Notes: generated from the letters alone by a model not told the origin. Shown: positions 31,831 to 43,440, counted from the stretch's first letter. The stretch is DNA of 64,000 nucleotides from Microcebus murinus (GCF_040939455.1 NC_134106.1:89721001-89785000); one strand, 5' to 3'. A program made the numbers and translations.

Positions 31831-32384
31831 ATTTCCTAATATGTGCATATTAAGGTGAATTTGACCAATGTTCATGCAATCAGGCCAGATGCCTTCTTGC
31901 TCTGTCATCTTGAGTTACCTTGTGTTATTCTTTGCTCTGTCTTCTCAAAGCCAGGCATGATGGCCAGCATGATTAAAATTTTTTAAATTTATTCAGCTGT
32001 GCTTTAGAAACATTTCTTAAATTATATATTATTTCCTGTCAATGCTCTAATGGACTCCAAGAAATAAAAGTGAAAACTTGGGGCGGGGAGGAGGGGGAGG
32101 AGACACAGGAAGAGACAAGGGCGCCCATACATTGTTTTTATGTTACAATTAAATTGAATATACCCCTATCCTCTGCTTACTTCCTACTTTTACTATATCC
32201 AAGACTTTGCTCATAGTGTTCTAATATGCTTGAATCTCTTTTTCTCACCAGTCTAACAATTAACATATTTGAATTTTACCCATTAAAAACACCACCATTT
32301 CCTCAAAGTTAAATCCCCCTACTATTAACATTTCTATGTTCCAATAATAATCACTCATTTCTATTTTTCAAAACACTGAAAACT
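31831..32384. other. Unassigned sequence with a G-rich stretch
   Basis: 32079-32102 carries three long G-runs and a GG, a partial G4 pattern. The rest is AT-rich with nothing recognised. Confidence 0.4.
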
Positions 32385-32470
32385 AGAAATCACACTGTGT
32401 TCCCTTCATGATTTATCTCTAGCACATAGTAGGAGTAGGTACTCAATAAATTCCTCTTTTAATGAAAGTT
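32385..32470 (+). mobile_element. LINE2/MIR3-type 3' end
   Basis: 'ctagcacatagtaggagtag' and 'gtactcaataaattcctct' are the shared tail of L2 and MIR3. Confidence 0.6.
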
Positions 32471-33634
32471 GACTGGCGAATGATTGCGATGCAGCCCAAC
32501 ACATCTCATATCAACAGATCCTGAAGGACTGAATGTATCCCTATTATTGGGTAGATACACAGTTTTGTGCTAGTGTAATTCAATTCATCAAATATTTATT
32601 AGTCATGCAGTTGAGGAGGAAAATGTCAAAGATGATTCTAAATGTTTGGATGACTGAAATGATGATATTGCAGTTCACTTATAAATTTACCAGTGTTGAT
32701 TGGATGGCTTCTTTATGTACCTTGTGACTTTGTCACAGAACACATGAGAAAAATTGTATGATAGATACCTTATCAGAAAGTTCTTCCCTGACTTTTTGCT
32801 ATGAGAAAGTATAAATCTCTCTCCAAAGTAGAAAGGAGAAATAAAGTAACTCTAACTGGGAAATTGGGGTAAATTCCACCTAGAACATGTGAGCAATATC
32901 TCCAAAAGGACTTCACCAAGCAGAGTAGAGAAGGAATAGTGTTCTTGACAGAAGCGTTAGAAAGATAAAGGAATAGTTATATCTCTACCTTAATGTTTTT
33001 ATTACTTTTCAGTATCAATGCCACTCCTCACTAACTTGACATTTTCCTGTGTTTATTTAAGGTTGCCAGAGACTTTGGAAGCCAGAGATAGTGCTTCTAG
33101 CTCCATCTTTACATTCCTCGTGGTAGAAACAGATGTCTCAAATGTGTAGCTATGACATATGCCAAGCCCTGCTGCTTGCCGGGGAAAGTGTAAATCACAG
33201 CAGCACAGGTGTTCAGTAGCCAAGACCCTCTATATTCCATTAATTCCTTCTTACCTCCTCGCTATAGCAAGCACCACAATGACCACTTTGAAGCCTAAAT
33301 CCCTGCAAGCCTTTCTAGTAAATCACAAGATACTTGGATACAAGACTGAAAGGATGGTTTGGAATCAGATTACCAGACTATGTGAACTACATCCAGCTTT
33401 CCAAACTACTCAAACATTAGACACACAAAAATACATTTTCTTCTTGTTTCTGTAAGGATATGCCTTTTCAGCCTTACTAGTTTCTGAGCCCCTGGATGTT
33501 GGTTCCCAGAATAACTGTAATTCCAATCTCTTGTCCCACTTTTTAGCACCTTACTTTCAGACACTGAGCAGTGACTGAGGATTTACCCCATAATTCTGTC
33601 CATTGCTTGTTAGACTGGCCTAACAAATTAATTA
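32471..33634. other. Unassigned sequence
   Basis: About 1.1 kb with no element recognised. A 98-codon frame at 33159-33455 lacks any domain or context. A small (AATT)n run occurs at 33628-33640. Confidence 0.35.
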
Positions 33635-33775
33635 ATTAACATACTTATTTCACAAATATTTATTGAATGACAGCCACATGCTAGCCCTGCACAGAGGTAG
33701 GGATACAAAGATGAACAAAGTAGGCATAGTCCATGGTAGCTCAGAGTTTATAGTCCAGTGCTCTCCTACAGCTTT
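33635..33775 (-). mobile_element. LINE2 3' end
   Basis: 'caaatatttattgaatgaca', 'ggtagggatacaaagatgaa' and 'cagagtttatagtccagtg' are the reverse-complemented L2 terminus. Confidence 0.75.
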
Positions 33776-33802
33776 TTGAGTAAGATCTGTTTGAATATCT
33801 TC

Positions 33803-34087
33803 TGTATTAATCTTGGTTTAACTGATTTCTCACAGTTCCACAGGCTGGGAAGTCCAAAATCTAGGTTCCTACAGATTTAGTGTCTGCTGAGGGTCCTCTT
33901 CCTTTTGTGCAGATGGTTGCCTTCTTACTGTAACCTAATGTGGTCAAAGAAGAGATTATCTCTCTTGTGTCTCTTTTTATAAGGGCACTGATCCCATTAT
34001 CTCCCAAAGTCTCCATCCCTAAGTACCATCAAATTGAGGATTAGGGATTTAACATATAAATTTGAGAGGGACACAGCATGCAAACCA
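33803..34087 (-). mobile_element. MaLR provirus 3' LTR (MLT1/MST type)
   Basis: Starts 'tgtattaatcttgg', passes 'cacagttccacaggctggga' and ends near 'cagcatgcaaacca'. Compared with the partner LTR at 37173 it lacks about 50 bases after the first 14. In minus orientation this left copy is the 3' LTR. Confidence 0.75.
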
Positions 34088-35156
34088 CAGGTTTCTGCCC
34101 TAAGCCCTCCTCTCCTCCCCCAAATTCATGTTCTTCTTGTATACAAAATGCATTCATTCCATCCCAATAGCCCCCAAAACCTTAATTCATTTCATAATCA
34201 ATTCTAAAGTCTAAAATTTGAAGTTACATCTAAATGTCATCTAAATCAGCCAAGGGTGAAACTTGAGGCATGATTTACCCTAAGACAAAACTCCTCTCTA
34301 TTTGTGAACCAGTAAAACCAAACAAGTTATATGCCTCCAAAATACAATGACAGGACAAGTGTAGGATAGACATTCCCATTTCAAGAAAAGAAAAAAAAAA
34401 AGAGGAAAAAATGAAAATGTGATGGGTTCTAAGCTAGTCGAAAGCCTAGCAAGGCAAGCTTCATATATTAAGGCTCAAGAATAATCCTCCTTGGCTCTAC
34501 TGTGTGCCTTCTGGGCCCTCTGGGTTGGCAGTCCTGCCTTCTAGACCCACTAGGGCAGAGGTTCTGCCTCTGCATCTCTGCCAGGTAGGAAGTCTGTTCC
34601 CCAGGGAGGGAGGTCCCACACTCATGACTCTAGGTGACCCCACCCCAAGGCTTTGAGTAGAGGTTATTTGGCTTGTTAAAACAAAAACAATGTTTCCCTT
34701 TTGAAACCAAGGAGACAATCCTGATGATTTCCTAATCACATGTGTGTGGGTGGAACATTCTTCCCTTGTCTTTAAAAATAATGCACATTCACAGCCAAAA
34801 AGCTCTATAGTCCTTTCCTGTAAAATCTAAGAAGTCTGATAATCTTCCTCCATTCTGTCCCATCTCAGTCATCTTTCATCAAAACTGGTAGTGTCTTTTC
34901 TTGAGTGGCTGAATGGGGCTTTGGTACACACCTCCCTTCAAAAAAAACATGGTTGGTTCATCACACTTATTGTTCTCTTCCAAACACACTTTCTCGTTTT
35001 TGTAATGTGGATAGCATGAAAATGTTCTAAATCTTTAAGTTTTGGTTCCTTTTTATTTAGCAATTCTGTCTTCAATTTATTTCTCTCTTTTCCCATTTTC
35101 TATAAGCATTCAGGAGGAATCAAGCAGTCACTTCAACACTTTACTTAGAAATATCC
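34088..35156 (-). pseudogene. MaLR internal region, part 1
   Basis: 'cattccatcccaatagcccc', 'aaccaaacaagttatatgcc', 'ggatagacattcccatttca' and 'ggctcaagaataatcctcc' match the reverse-complemented internal region of THE1/MST/MLT1-type MaLR. No intact frame. Ends at a 10-base L1 target duplication (35147-35156). Confidence 0.75.
35147..35156 (+). repeat. Left target-site duplication of nested L1
   Basis: AGAAATATCC, preceded by TT, giving the TT|AGAA variant of the L1 endonuclease site. Perfect match to 36739-36748. Confidence 0.8.
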
Positions 35157-36610
35157 TTAGTTAAAATCAGGAGACATCACTTTACCAGACTTCAAACTAT
35201 ACTACAAAGCTATAGAAACCAAAACTGTATGTGACTGGCACAAGAACAGAGACCTAGACCAATGGATCAGAATAGAGAACCCAGATATAAAACCATGCCA
35301 TATTTCCATCTGATCTTTGGCACAGCAGACAAAAACACACTGGGGAAAAGAATCCCTGTTCAATAAATGGTGCTGGGAAAATTAAATAGGCACATGTAGA
35401 AAATTTAAAAAGGATCTGCACCTCTCACCACTCACAAAAATTAATTCATAATGGTTAACAGATTTAAACCTAAGGCATGAAACTATAAGAATTCTAGAAG
35501 AGGTTAGAAAAACTCTCACAAATCTTGGCCTAGGCAAAGAATTTATGAAGAAGACTCCAAAGATAATCGCAGCAACAACAAAAATAAATAAATGGTACCT
35601 GATCAAATTAAAAAGCTTCTGCACAACCAAGGAAATAATCAGTAGAGTGGATAGACAACCTACAGAATGGGAAAAAATATTTGCATGCTATATATCTGAT
35701 AAAGGGCTAATAACTAGAATCTACAAGAACTCAAGGAAATCAGCAAGAAAACATCAAACAACCCATTTAAAAATGGGCAAAAGACATAATAGAAGCTTTT
35801 GAAAAAAGATAGAGTAATGACCAATAAGCATATGAAAAAATGCTCAGCATATCTAATCATCAAGGAAATGCAAATCAAAACCACAATGAGATACCACCTA
35901 ACTCCAGTGAGAATAGCTTTTATCAAAAACTCCCCAAACAACAAGTCCCCAAGCTGATGTGGAGATAAAGGAACCCTTATACACTGTTGGTGGGATTGCA
36001 AACTAGTACAACCTCTATAGAAAGGAGTATGGAGATACATCAAAGAAGTGAAAATAGATCTATCATTTGATCCAGCAATCCCACTATTGGGTATTTACCC
36101 AAAGGAAAAAAGGCATTTTATAAAAAAGACACTTGTACTCAAATGTTTATTGCAGCACAATTCACAATTACAAAGATGTGGAAACAACCCAAGTGCCCAT
36201 CAATACCTGAGTGGATCAATAAAATGTGGTCTATATATACCATGGAATATAACTCAGTCATTAAAAATGGTGAAGTAATACATTTTGTAACAACCTGGAT
36301 GGAATTTTTATTTTTTGAGGTTAATTATCACAAAAATGGATGAACAAAAACTGTATCTACTCACCACTATATTGAAACTTATAGAGCAACACTGGTGTGC
36401 ACATATTGTAGTAAAATTCAATGGAAATCAAGCAGGTGGGAGCAGGGAGGAGGGGATGGGTAAATTCACACTTAACAAGTACAATGAACACTATATGGGT
36501 GATGGACACACTTACAACTTTGACTTAAACTGCACAAAAGCAATTCATGTATCCAAAATGTTTGTACTCCCATAATATTCTGAAATTGAAAAAATAACAA
36601 AAATAAAATA
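35157..36610 (+). mobile_element. 5'-truncated L1 nested in MaLR
   Basis: Starts inside ORF2 ('ctttaccagacttcaaacta') and reaches the 3' end ('gtactcccataatattctga' plus A-rich). The ORF2 relic to about 36330 carries several stops and frameshifts. The Cys-rich C-terminal motif is damaged at its first Cys and preceded by a stop, while the 'HCWWDC' part survives. About 1.45 kb, dead. Confidence 0.9.
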
Positions 36611-36738
36611 ACAATTGCTCCCCATTATCCCTTTTCCCTATCCCCTGGCAACCACTAATCTACTTTCTATCTCTCTGGAGGCAGAAAGTATGTCTGTTCT
36701 AGACATTGCATATAAACAGGATCATACAATAAAAAAAA
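36611..36738 (+). mobile_element. Probable L1 3'-transduced sequence
   Basis: Between the L1 3' end and the right target duplication lie about 120 bases that are not part of this L1. They end in 'catacaataaaaaaaaa', i.e. a signal and an A-tail. The body ('ctggcaaccactaatctact', 'tgtctgttctagacattgca') is itself an antisense piece of an older L1M 3' UTR. Its position inside the duplication means it came in with the L1 by read-through transcription. Confidence 0.65.
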
Positions 36739-36748
36739 AGAAATATCC
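36739..36748 (+). repeat. Right target-site duplication of nested L1
   Basis: AGAAATATCC directly after the A-tail; the MaLR internal sequence resumes here. Confidence 0.8.
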
Positions 36749-37172
36749 CACAGTTAAATATCCAATTTCATTGCTTGCAAGTTCTACCTTCCACAAAACA
36801 CTAGAACTTGAAACACAATTCAGCCAAGTTTTTTGCCAATTTGTAACAATGATCACCTTTTCTCTGTTGTCCAATAATAAGTTCCTCATTTCAATCTAAT
36901 CCTTCATCAGAATGCCTTTTACTATCCATATATCTATCAACATTCCATGCATGATTATTTATATGTTCTCTAAGAAGACAGAAACTTTCTCTAAAGCTCT
37001 CCTTTCTTTTTTGAGCTCTTACCCAATTTGCTTTTAAAAGTCTCTTCATGGTAGTATCAGCTTTTTCTAGCATCCAACTCAAAATTCTTCTAGCCTCTAC
37101 CCCTTACCTAGTACCTAAGCTACTTCTACATTTTTAAATATTTGTCACAGCAGCATGCCTACTCTCACTTAC
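36749..37172 (-). pseudogene. MaLR internal region, part 2
   Basis: 'ttccacaaaacactagaact', 'aataagttcctcatttcaat', 'agcttttttctag'-like text and 'ctacccttacctagtacc'-like text continue the reverse-complemented internal region in register with part 1, up to the right LTR. Confidence 0.7.
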
Positions 37173-37515
37173 TGTCTTAGTCTGTTTATGCTGCTATAAC
37201 ATATATCATAAATGAAGTGCCTTGAGCAACAGATATTTATTTCTCATAGTTATGGAGGCTGGGAAGATCAAGGTGTGACCAGATTTTTGTAAAGACTCTC
37301 TTTCTGGTTTGCAGGCAGTTGTCTTCTTGCTGTATCTTCACATGATTGAGAGAGATTCTCTCTCTCATGTCTCTTCTTATAAGTTCACTGATTCCATTCA
37401 TGAAGGCTTCATTCTTATGGCCTAATTAATACCAAAGGACCTATTTTCAAATATATTAGAGACTAGGGCTTCTACATATGAATTTTGGGGTGACACAAAC
37501 AATCAGTCCATAGCA
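37173..37515 (-). mobile_element. MaLR provirus 5' LTR (MLT1/MST type)
   Basis: 'tgtcttagtctgtttatgct' opens the reverse-complemented LTR, and 'tggaggctgggaagatcaag', 'tctcatgtctcttcttataa' and 'aatcagtccatagca' follow. With the left LTR it bounds an element of about 2.1 kb once the L1 insertion is removed, the usual MaLR size. Confidence 0.8.
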
Positions 37516-37598
37516 GCAGAAACTATAAGGTATAATTGATGTCCACAGTTTACTTGAGGTTCATTGGTCTCCAAAAATGTTTCTTCCTGTACACACAC

Positions 37599-37638
<40 letters not shown>

Positions 37639-39399
37639 TTTTTTTCTATCAATTCTTCATTTATTTATTTTTGCTAAATGTCATGGTTGACATTAAGACT
37701 TATGGTGGCATTAGCAAACTTGGAGCTTTATGGAAAATTGAGTATTTCTCCCATATTTACATCAAGACTTTTCTATATTAAATAAGCCATTTTCTGAAAC
37801 TTTTTAATTACAAGATTTATTTGTACATCTATGAGTTGACTTTATCTGAAATAGTCACCAGGAATATAATTGCAATCTTTCAAATTTAATATTTTTATAT
37901 TCTTTCAAAAAAGTATCTGAGACTCACAGTAACTCAAGGTAAAAAGAGGAGACCTTTTCTTTTATGTTGTATACACACAAAAACAAAGTCACTTAAAGAT
38001 AAAATGATGGGGGTCTTTTGAGGCAGTGATGTTGACTATCTTGTTCACCTGTGTATTCTTTTATTTAGTATTTAGTGTACTTAGTTAATCATCACATAAT
38101 GAATAACCAAATTATCAACCAATTAATTAACTGTGAAAGATATGTGATTTCTTGTTATCAAAGCTGCTCCTAAATTTATGGTCTCCAAACTTATAACCGT
38201 GTGCTAAGTGAATATAGGAACATGGGTACTTCCAATAATAGATGCAAGCAAGTACTGTATAAATAACATGATTTAATGATTTGGAATATTTTTTTAATAT
38301 GTGTATGAAGTATTATCATTATAAAAATAAGAACTTTGATCTTAAGATTATTGTATGGCTTTGAATTGATTACAAATTACATACAGGAGAAGGGAAATAG
38401 GACCCCATAATCTTTTGGTGCTTGTTTCACCTTAGGTTCTTATTCTGGCTGTCTCTCCATGCTCTTTTTTCATGAGCTGCTGCTTCCTTCACCCTTGAAT
38501 TGAAGTGGTGGGCTCTTTTTGCTAATTTGCATTCTTGCAATGTCTATTAAGAGCAGTTCTCACAGCCTGAAAAATGTCTGCACAAGCACAACCATTAGCC
38601 ACCTCTGAGATACCAACTGAGAAACCCAGAAGCTAGATGTAGTCTGGTCCCAAGTAAGAGGCAGACCTCCACCCCAGAGGTGTTTATTTTTCCTTTAATC
38701 AACTAGTGAAGCAACACAGACATACATAAATGCCAAGAGTCCTCTCCCAAAGCAGCAGAAGAATGAGGTTGGAGATGCTGGGAGGATCCCCTGGTGAGTC
38801 CTGGCAAAGTTTGAGACAGCCCTGGGCTTTCTCAACTCTGAGCTCAACAATCAACAGCTCACCACAAGGTCTTCTTAGTGAACCCTGTCCCACTGATATT
38901 GGACATTACAGGAAAAGATAATAATCAGTCTTACAGGCCCCTGAGGTCTGGGAAGGATGGATAAGGGTATTAGCTGCTGGCTACCCAAGGTTGCAAGGAC
39001 AATGAGCAGGCTGGCACACCCCTGGTCTGGATGGTCTCAGAATAGACTCACAGAATCGAAGAGGTAGAATGAAATGAGCCATCTCTGTGTTCCCTTTGCT
39101 TGGTGGTTTTCTGCCAAATGACTCCAGTGGTGGGAACTTACCACTTCCTAAAGCTATCACTTTAATTCTTTAATAATTTTAGTTGCTAGACATAGACATA
39201 CATACTTAAATATAATCCAAACTGATCTTGCATTGCTCATTGTTTTGTCCCATGAAGGCAAAATAAGTGAAAACTTATTCCTAGTTTCCATAAGAACTTA
39301 TCAAATATTTGAAGTCAGCCATAATCTCTCTTCTCTCTGGGCTAAGTGACTACATTTCTCACTGTTCTATAGCCTGGCTTCCACCCTCACTCAACATGC
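37516..39399. other. Unassigned sequence
   Basis: Nearly 1.9 kb with only the TA repeat recognised. 38400-38930 is higher-complexity; opposed 63-64-codon frames at 38699-38921 mirror each other and are not credible genes. Confidence 0.35.
37602..37636. repeat. (TA)n microsatellite
   Basis: About 17 TA units, self-complementary, followed by a T-run. Confidence 0.95.
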
Positions 39400-39953
39400 T
39401 GCTCAACATGGCCACCAATGAACAATGAAACCTGCAAATAGATTTTAGTTTTTATTTTACTGAACTCTTCAGATGCATCTGTCAAGCATAATAACGCCCC
39501 TTTGGAATGTCCACTCTTGACAAGGCTTCCTCAGTTTTCCACATATCAGGGAATCTATTCTTCATCAGCCTCTCTCACTGACTTTCCTGCTTTAATCACC
39601 CCTTAAGTCTTGACTTTCCTTCAGGTGCTAGCCTTAGCCCTCTTTTCTTCTCACTTCATGAAACCACCTTCAGGGAATGCATCCATGCACCAGCCTCAAC
39701 TCTCATCTAAATATTGATGATATTCAAACTTTATTTCCTGTTTAAAAGTCAAGTGACCACATCCAACTCCACAAAAAACTCCCTACGGGGTCTCAAACTT
39801 AATAAGTACAAAACTGAAATAATTGCCTTCCTCACAAAATTAGTTCTTCCTCATCTGTGTTATTTTCCTCTTCATTCTGTATTCCCTGTCTTAATAAATG
39901 GCTCTACTATCTGCCTCTTCAATGACACAGTGAAAAAACTGCAAGTTATTCTT
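39400..39953 (+). mobile_element. LINE2 (L2), part 1
   Basis: 'ctcatctaaatattgatgat', 'aaaactccctacggggtctc', 'aagtacaaaactgaaataat' and 'gtcttaataaatggctctac' follow the L2 plus-strand order. Broken by an L1 tail insertion. Confidence 0.65.
39942..39953 (+). repeat. Target-site duplication (left) of L1 tail
   Basis: CAAGTTATTCTT, repeated exactly at 40107-40118. Confidence 0.85.
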
Positions 39954-40106
39954 TTTTTTGTCATGAATTTATTTTTTTTCTTTTTATTTCAGCATATTAT
40001 GGGGGTACAAATTTTAAGGTTTCAAAAAATGCCCTTTCCTCCCTTCCCCACATAAGTCTGAGTTTCCAGCATGACCATCCCCCAGATGATGCACATCTCA
40101 CTCCTA
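39954..40106 (-). mobile_element. Minimal L1 3' UTR insertion
   Basis: Only about 150 bases: a T-rich stretch (the A-tail in reverse), then 'cagcatattatgggggtaca' and 'gaccatcccccagatgatgc'. Nearly the same text occurs in the L1 at 63040-63153. It is flanked by a perfect 12-base duplication. Confidence 0.9.
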
Positions 40107-40118
40107 CAAGTTATTCTT
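40107..40118 (+). repeat. Target-site duplication (right) of L1 tail
   Basis: CAAGTTATTCTT, after which the host L2 resumes. Confidence 0.85.
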
Positions 40119-40205
40119 AACCTAAGTAGTATATCAATAATCTTCCAGAAAATAAGGAAGCAAAGATGGAGTTTAAATTCATGACTCCTGATTCCAAACC
40201 AAATG
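40119..40205 (+). mobile_element. LINE2 (L2), part 2
   Basis: 'aacctaagtagtatatcaat' onward continues the interrupted L2 for a short distance, then fades. Confidence 0.45.
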
Positions 40206-41404
40206 GCTTTTTATTTGTGATTCTTTTTGTTGTTGTTATTGTTGTTTTGTGCATTCATCTTTGTATATTTACTTAGGTAAATATGGGCAAATACAACTTT
40301 TCAAGGACTTTTAGAGAACATTGATTATATGTAATCAGATTCAATTCAAGGATCTCTACAATGCATAATACTTTTTTATCCTATTGCATTTTATATAACC
40401 TTCCTATAAATATAGAGCTTTGATATATACTACAATTAGTTGAGAAGACTATTTCTGTGAACGAGGCAATGAGGCAAAGTTCACAGCTGAGGCCAGGCAC
40501 ACTTTGCCAACAGTTAGCTTAAACAAGGAGAACTTTGACACTTTCAGTAAGGGGGAACCTTTCCATGAATTGCTGCTTTATTGAAACTTTGCCCAGCAGA
40601 TGCAGTTTAAGTGGAAAGGGAATTTCTGCTGCTGTTTATAAGACTGTGGGGGTCAGATGTCAACCAGGGCCCTCTGAAAATGGACTAGAAGAGCTTGTCT
40701 CTTTTATGTCAGCCTCCATATTTTCACTTATGACAAATATTTAGGAATTAAATAATTGTAAGGAAGGCATGATGCCTTTTACAGCCTGCAATCCTGAGGG
40801 TTGCCATGGATGTGAACTTCAGAGTTTCCACAGCATTTCTAAATATTTGCAGAGAACCATTTCCTGCGTCAAGAATGACAAAAGTCTGACTTGAAGATTG
40901 AACATTTTAATTCTGGTCAATTATTTTAGAAAACTTGTACTTTGTTAAAATCCATACTCAAGTATGCTATGACAACATTTTGGGCTTGGCAAGGTTGCTC
41001 GATCTAGGAAGTTCAAAATAAAGCCTGAATACTCCATCCTTAGAGCTTTCAGCGAGGGTCAGATAGCACAGTGGGGCTGTTACATAGGATGCCATTCTCT
41101 GCAAGCGAGTGGTGGAAATTGGACATGAAATCCTCTATTCAGGAGAAAACAACCTGGTATTATCCTAAAATGTGCATGATTAGGTGAATGCATTCAGATA
41201 GAATAACATTTCCTCCCTAATCCAGCCTCTTAACCTTCAGCCGCCTCTCAAATGATTTCATTATTCAGATTTATAAAATTTAACTTATTTGCCTCCTCTG
41301 GCTGCCAAAAATTTGCAAACGGTTGCTAGCATCTGCTAGATATTCTGAGGCTGAACTGTTGAGTTTCTCACCTTGGCATGAAATATCAAATACATTCACT
41401 CTGC
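40206..41404. other. Unique sequence, possible conserved non-coding DNA
   Basis: About 1.2 kb with no recognised repeat apart from a GTT run near 40230. Mixed composition at 40430-40760 and 40820-41320, with CTTTGA-type TCF/LEF motifs. The 69-codon frame at 40535-40744 has no support as a gene. Confidence 0.35.
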
Positions 41405-41745
41405 AGAAAGAATATAATAGCCACCATTTATTAAATAAATGTCTTCAGTGTGTCATATCCTACATGAAGTTCTTGGCAGACATTGTCTCTTACATTTTTA
41501 TAGGACCTCTGTGAAGTAGGAATTATTTTAAATTTATATATATACTCTGCTATAGTCCAAAAAGGATTCAGGGCAAAGAAGATGCCATTAAACTTATTCT
41601 TTGAGACAGTATTTTAAAACTCAGAGTATTTAGAAAGCTTTCTCAAGGGCACACAGCTAAGGATTAGCAGAGTTGGAGAGTTTAGTCAAATAGACCCAAC
41701 TCTAAATGCCATACTATACCCACCACACCACCAGCAGGGGCTGTA
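41405..41745 (-). mobile_element. MIR SINE, with internal extra sequence
   Basis: 'agccaccatttattaaataa', 'acctctgtgaagtaggaatt', then after about 90 unrelated bases 'gggcacacagctaaggatta' and 'acccaactctaaatgccata'. The two ends of a minus-strand MIR with an AT-rich interruption at 41520-41620. Confidence 0.65.
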
Positions 41746-41889
41746 GTCAGCAGCAAAGTGGCCCATAGTAGGACTGAAGGAAGCAGAACAGATCATGAGA
41801 TGGAAAAGGCAGCTGCCGGGAGCAAAACATAGTACCAGGAGAGAGGAATACATCTTGTTCATGTATATTTGGTATAGTTTATCACATTG

Positions 41890-42086
41890 AGGGTACTACT
41901 GGCATTTTGGATGGAACAATTCTTCATTGAGCAAGACTGTACTTTCATTAAAAGGGCATTGCCTAACAGTCTTCCCAAACACTTAATGCCAGTAGTATCC
42001 CTTGTCATTGATACAAACAAAAAATACCATAGACATTTCTAAATGTCCCGCAGTGAGGCTGTACTGCCTCCAGTTGAGAATCACTG
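41890..42086 (-). mobile_element. MER5A-type hAT-Charlie MITE
   Basis: 'gggtactactggcattttgg', 'tgccagtagtatcccttgtc', 'agacatttctaaatgtcccg' and the terminal inverted repeat 'cagttgagaatcactg' match reverse-complemented MER5A. Non-autonomous DNA transposon fossil. Confidence 0.85.
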
Positions 42087-42994
42087 CTTAGAAGAATGGG
42101 AACGATAATACTAATAATTAGATATCTTGACCAGATACTAATCTATTTCACACAAAGAATCATTTTGTAAGCACACATGCCAATCATTAGCCTCCTAGAG
42201 CAGGCAGTAGGTCTTCTACATTCTGCAGAATGTTCTTCTCATTATAGAATCTCAAATAACCTAACTTAATTTTCAGTTTAATTGACTAAAGACAAAATCC
42301 TAACAAAAGCAACCCGGAGTCTATTTCTGTTTGGAAATTCGAACAGGAAAAGCTTCATAAGATAGGTGGTAATCTGGTGAATATTAAAGGAAACATTTTA
42401 CTTCAGAGGGGGTGTTAGATTGGAAAACGTGTTATGATGGTGAACAAAACAAAGTCTTTGACATGGGAAAGGACTTAAGAAGTGATCGTGCTCAGCTGGA
42501 CCGAAGGGTGCAGGTTATTTCCAGGTGGAAGAATACCCTATGGTTTCTGCAGCTCCCTGGAGGTAACTGAGCAATTAGGAACACCTGTCTCTAACCAGCA
42601 TGGCCCTGCCTTTATCCATGTCTGCCCTTGTCCAAGAATGGCCAAAGATGACCATGTCCCAGCCCCAAAGCCTCCACTGGAGCACATGTTTCCAGTGAGT
42701 ACTCAAGAAAGCATGAGCTCCCAGAGAACACCTTACAGGGACACTAAGTAAAAAAGTAGACTCCTCAGAGTAAGCCAGATTTTACTAAGAGAGGAAGGGG
42801 AGTGCTCCCATCTCTCTAAGACATGTAGTGCAAACTGTCTTATCTCCCATCTGACTTTAACTCAGCTTCTACTCAGACTGTCTCCCAGACTTCTCTCTTT
42901 ATCCCTTCTCTGACTCAGTCACCTTCCTTTTCCCTGTTTGCAGGATAGCCTAGATTCACCCACCACTACCACCAAAATGCATGCTTTCCCCTGT
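42087..42994. other. Unassigned sequence
   Basis: No repeat recognised. An 89-codon frame (42482-42751) has no domain or homology that I can see. Confidence 0.35.
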
Positions 42995-43440
42995 TCTGCC
43001 CCACTATTGCTCTTGAAGCAAACTCCTATGAATGGCAGCTTCCAGACTTTCCTGTTCTCTGAGTGCCAGTTGGGCACAGTCATTGGAAAGTCCAAGCAGA
43101 GAAACAGAGGATAGGCAGAGAGAACAGAGGGAGGACTTACCCTCCTGCTCCCTCCCTGACTTGCTAAGGTGGTGCTGGCAGAGGCTCTATTCCTTCAGCC
43201 CCCTTAGGCACTTTTTCCAGCTCTCACCAGAGAGCTTTCCAATTTCCTGCCCCTGCCCCTGCAGACAGCGTGGTATGAATGGCTGCCTACCACTGAGAGT
43301 CTCTATATGCCTCGACTACCCTTGCTGGTTTCCCTAACCCTACCTTCACCTGGGTGTATGGTCCACCTTCATCAAAAATCTGTGAAGTAGAACTCTGAGT
43401 GAAATTTGTTTTTTGGTCAGGACTCTGCCCAATATATCCT
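42995..43440 (+). repeat. Ancient interspersed repeat, family unresolved
   Basis: 'ccagctctcaccagagagct', 'tacccttgctggtttcccta', 'accctaccttcacctgggtg' and 'ggtcaggactctgcccaa' parallel the 3' end of a common old mammalian repeat whose name I cannot give. A 101-codon frame (43032-43337) lies within and is therefore not a gene candidate. Confidence 0.45.

Noticed and set aside
36143..36343. Short plus-strand frames as independent small genes
   Set aside because: They are alternative frames of the decayed L1 ORF2 in 35157-36610.
36611..36738. A separate, independent L1M insertion next to the nested L1
   Set aside because: It lies inside the 10-base duplication of the L1 and ends in an A-run, so joint insertion is simpler; kept as probable rather than certain.
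33803..37515. Five-base target duplication at the outer ends of the MaLR provirus
   Set aside because: The flanks tcttc and gcaga do not match; the boundaries may be eroded or slightly misplaced.
43032..43337. 101-codon frame starting with a plausible ATG
   Set aside because: Falls inside an old interspersed repeat that I recognise in outline, so coding is unlikely.
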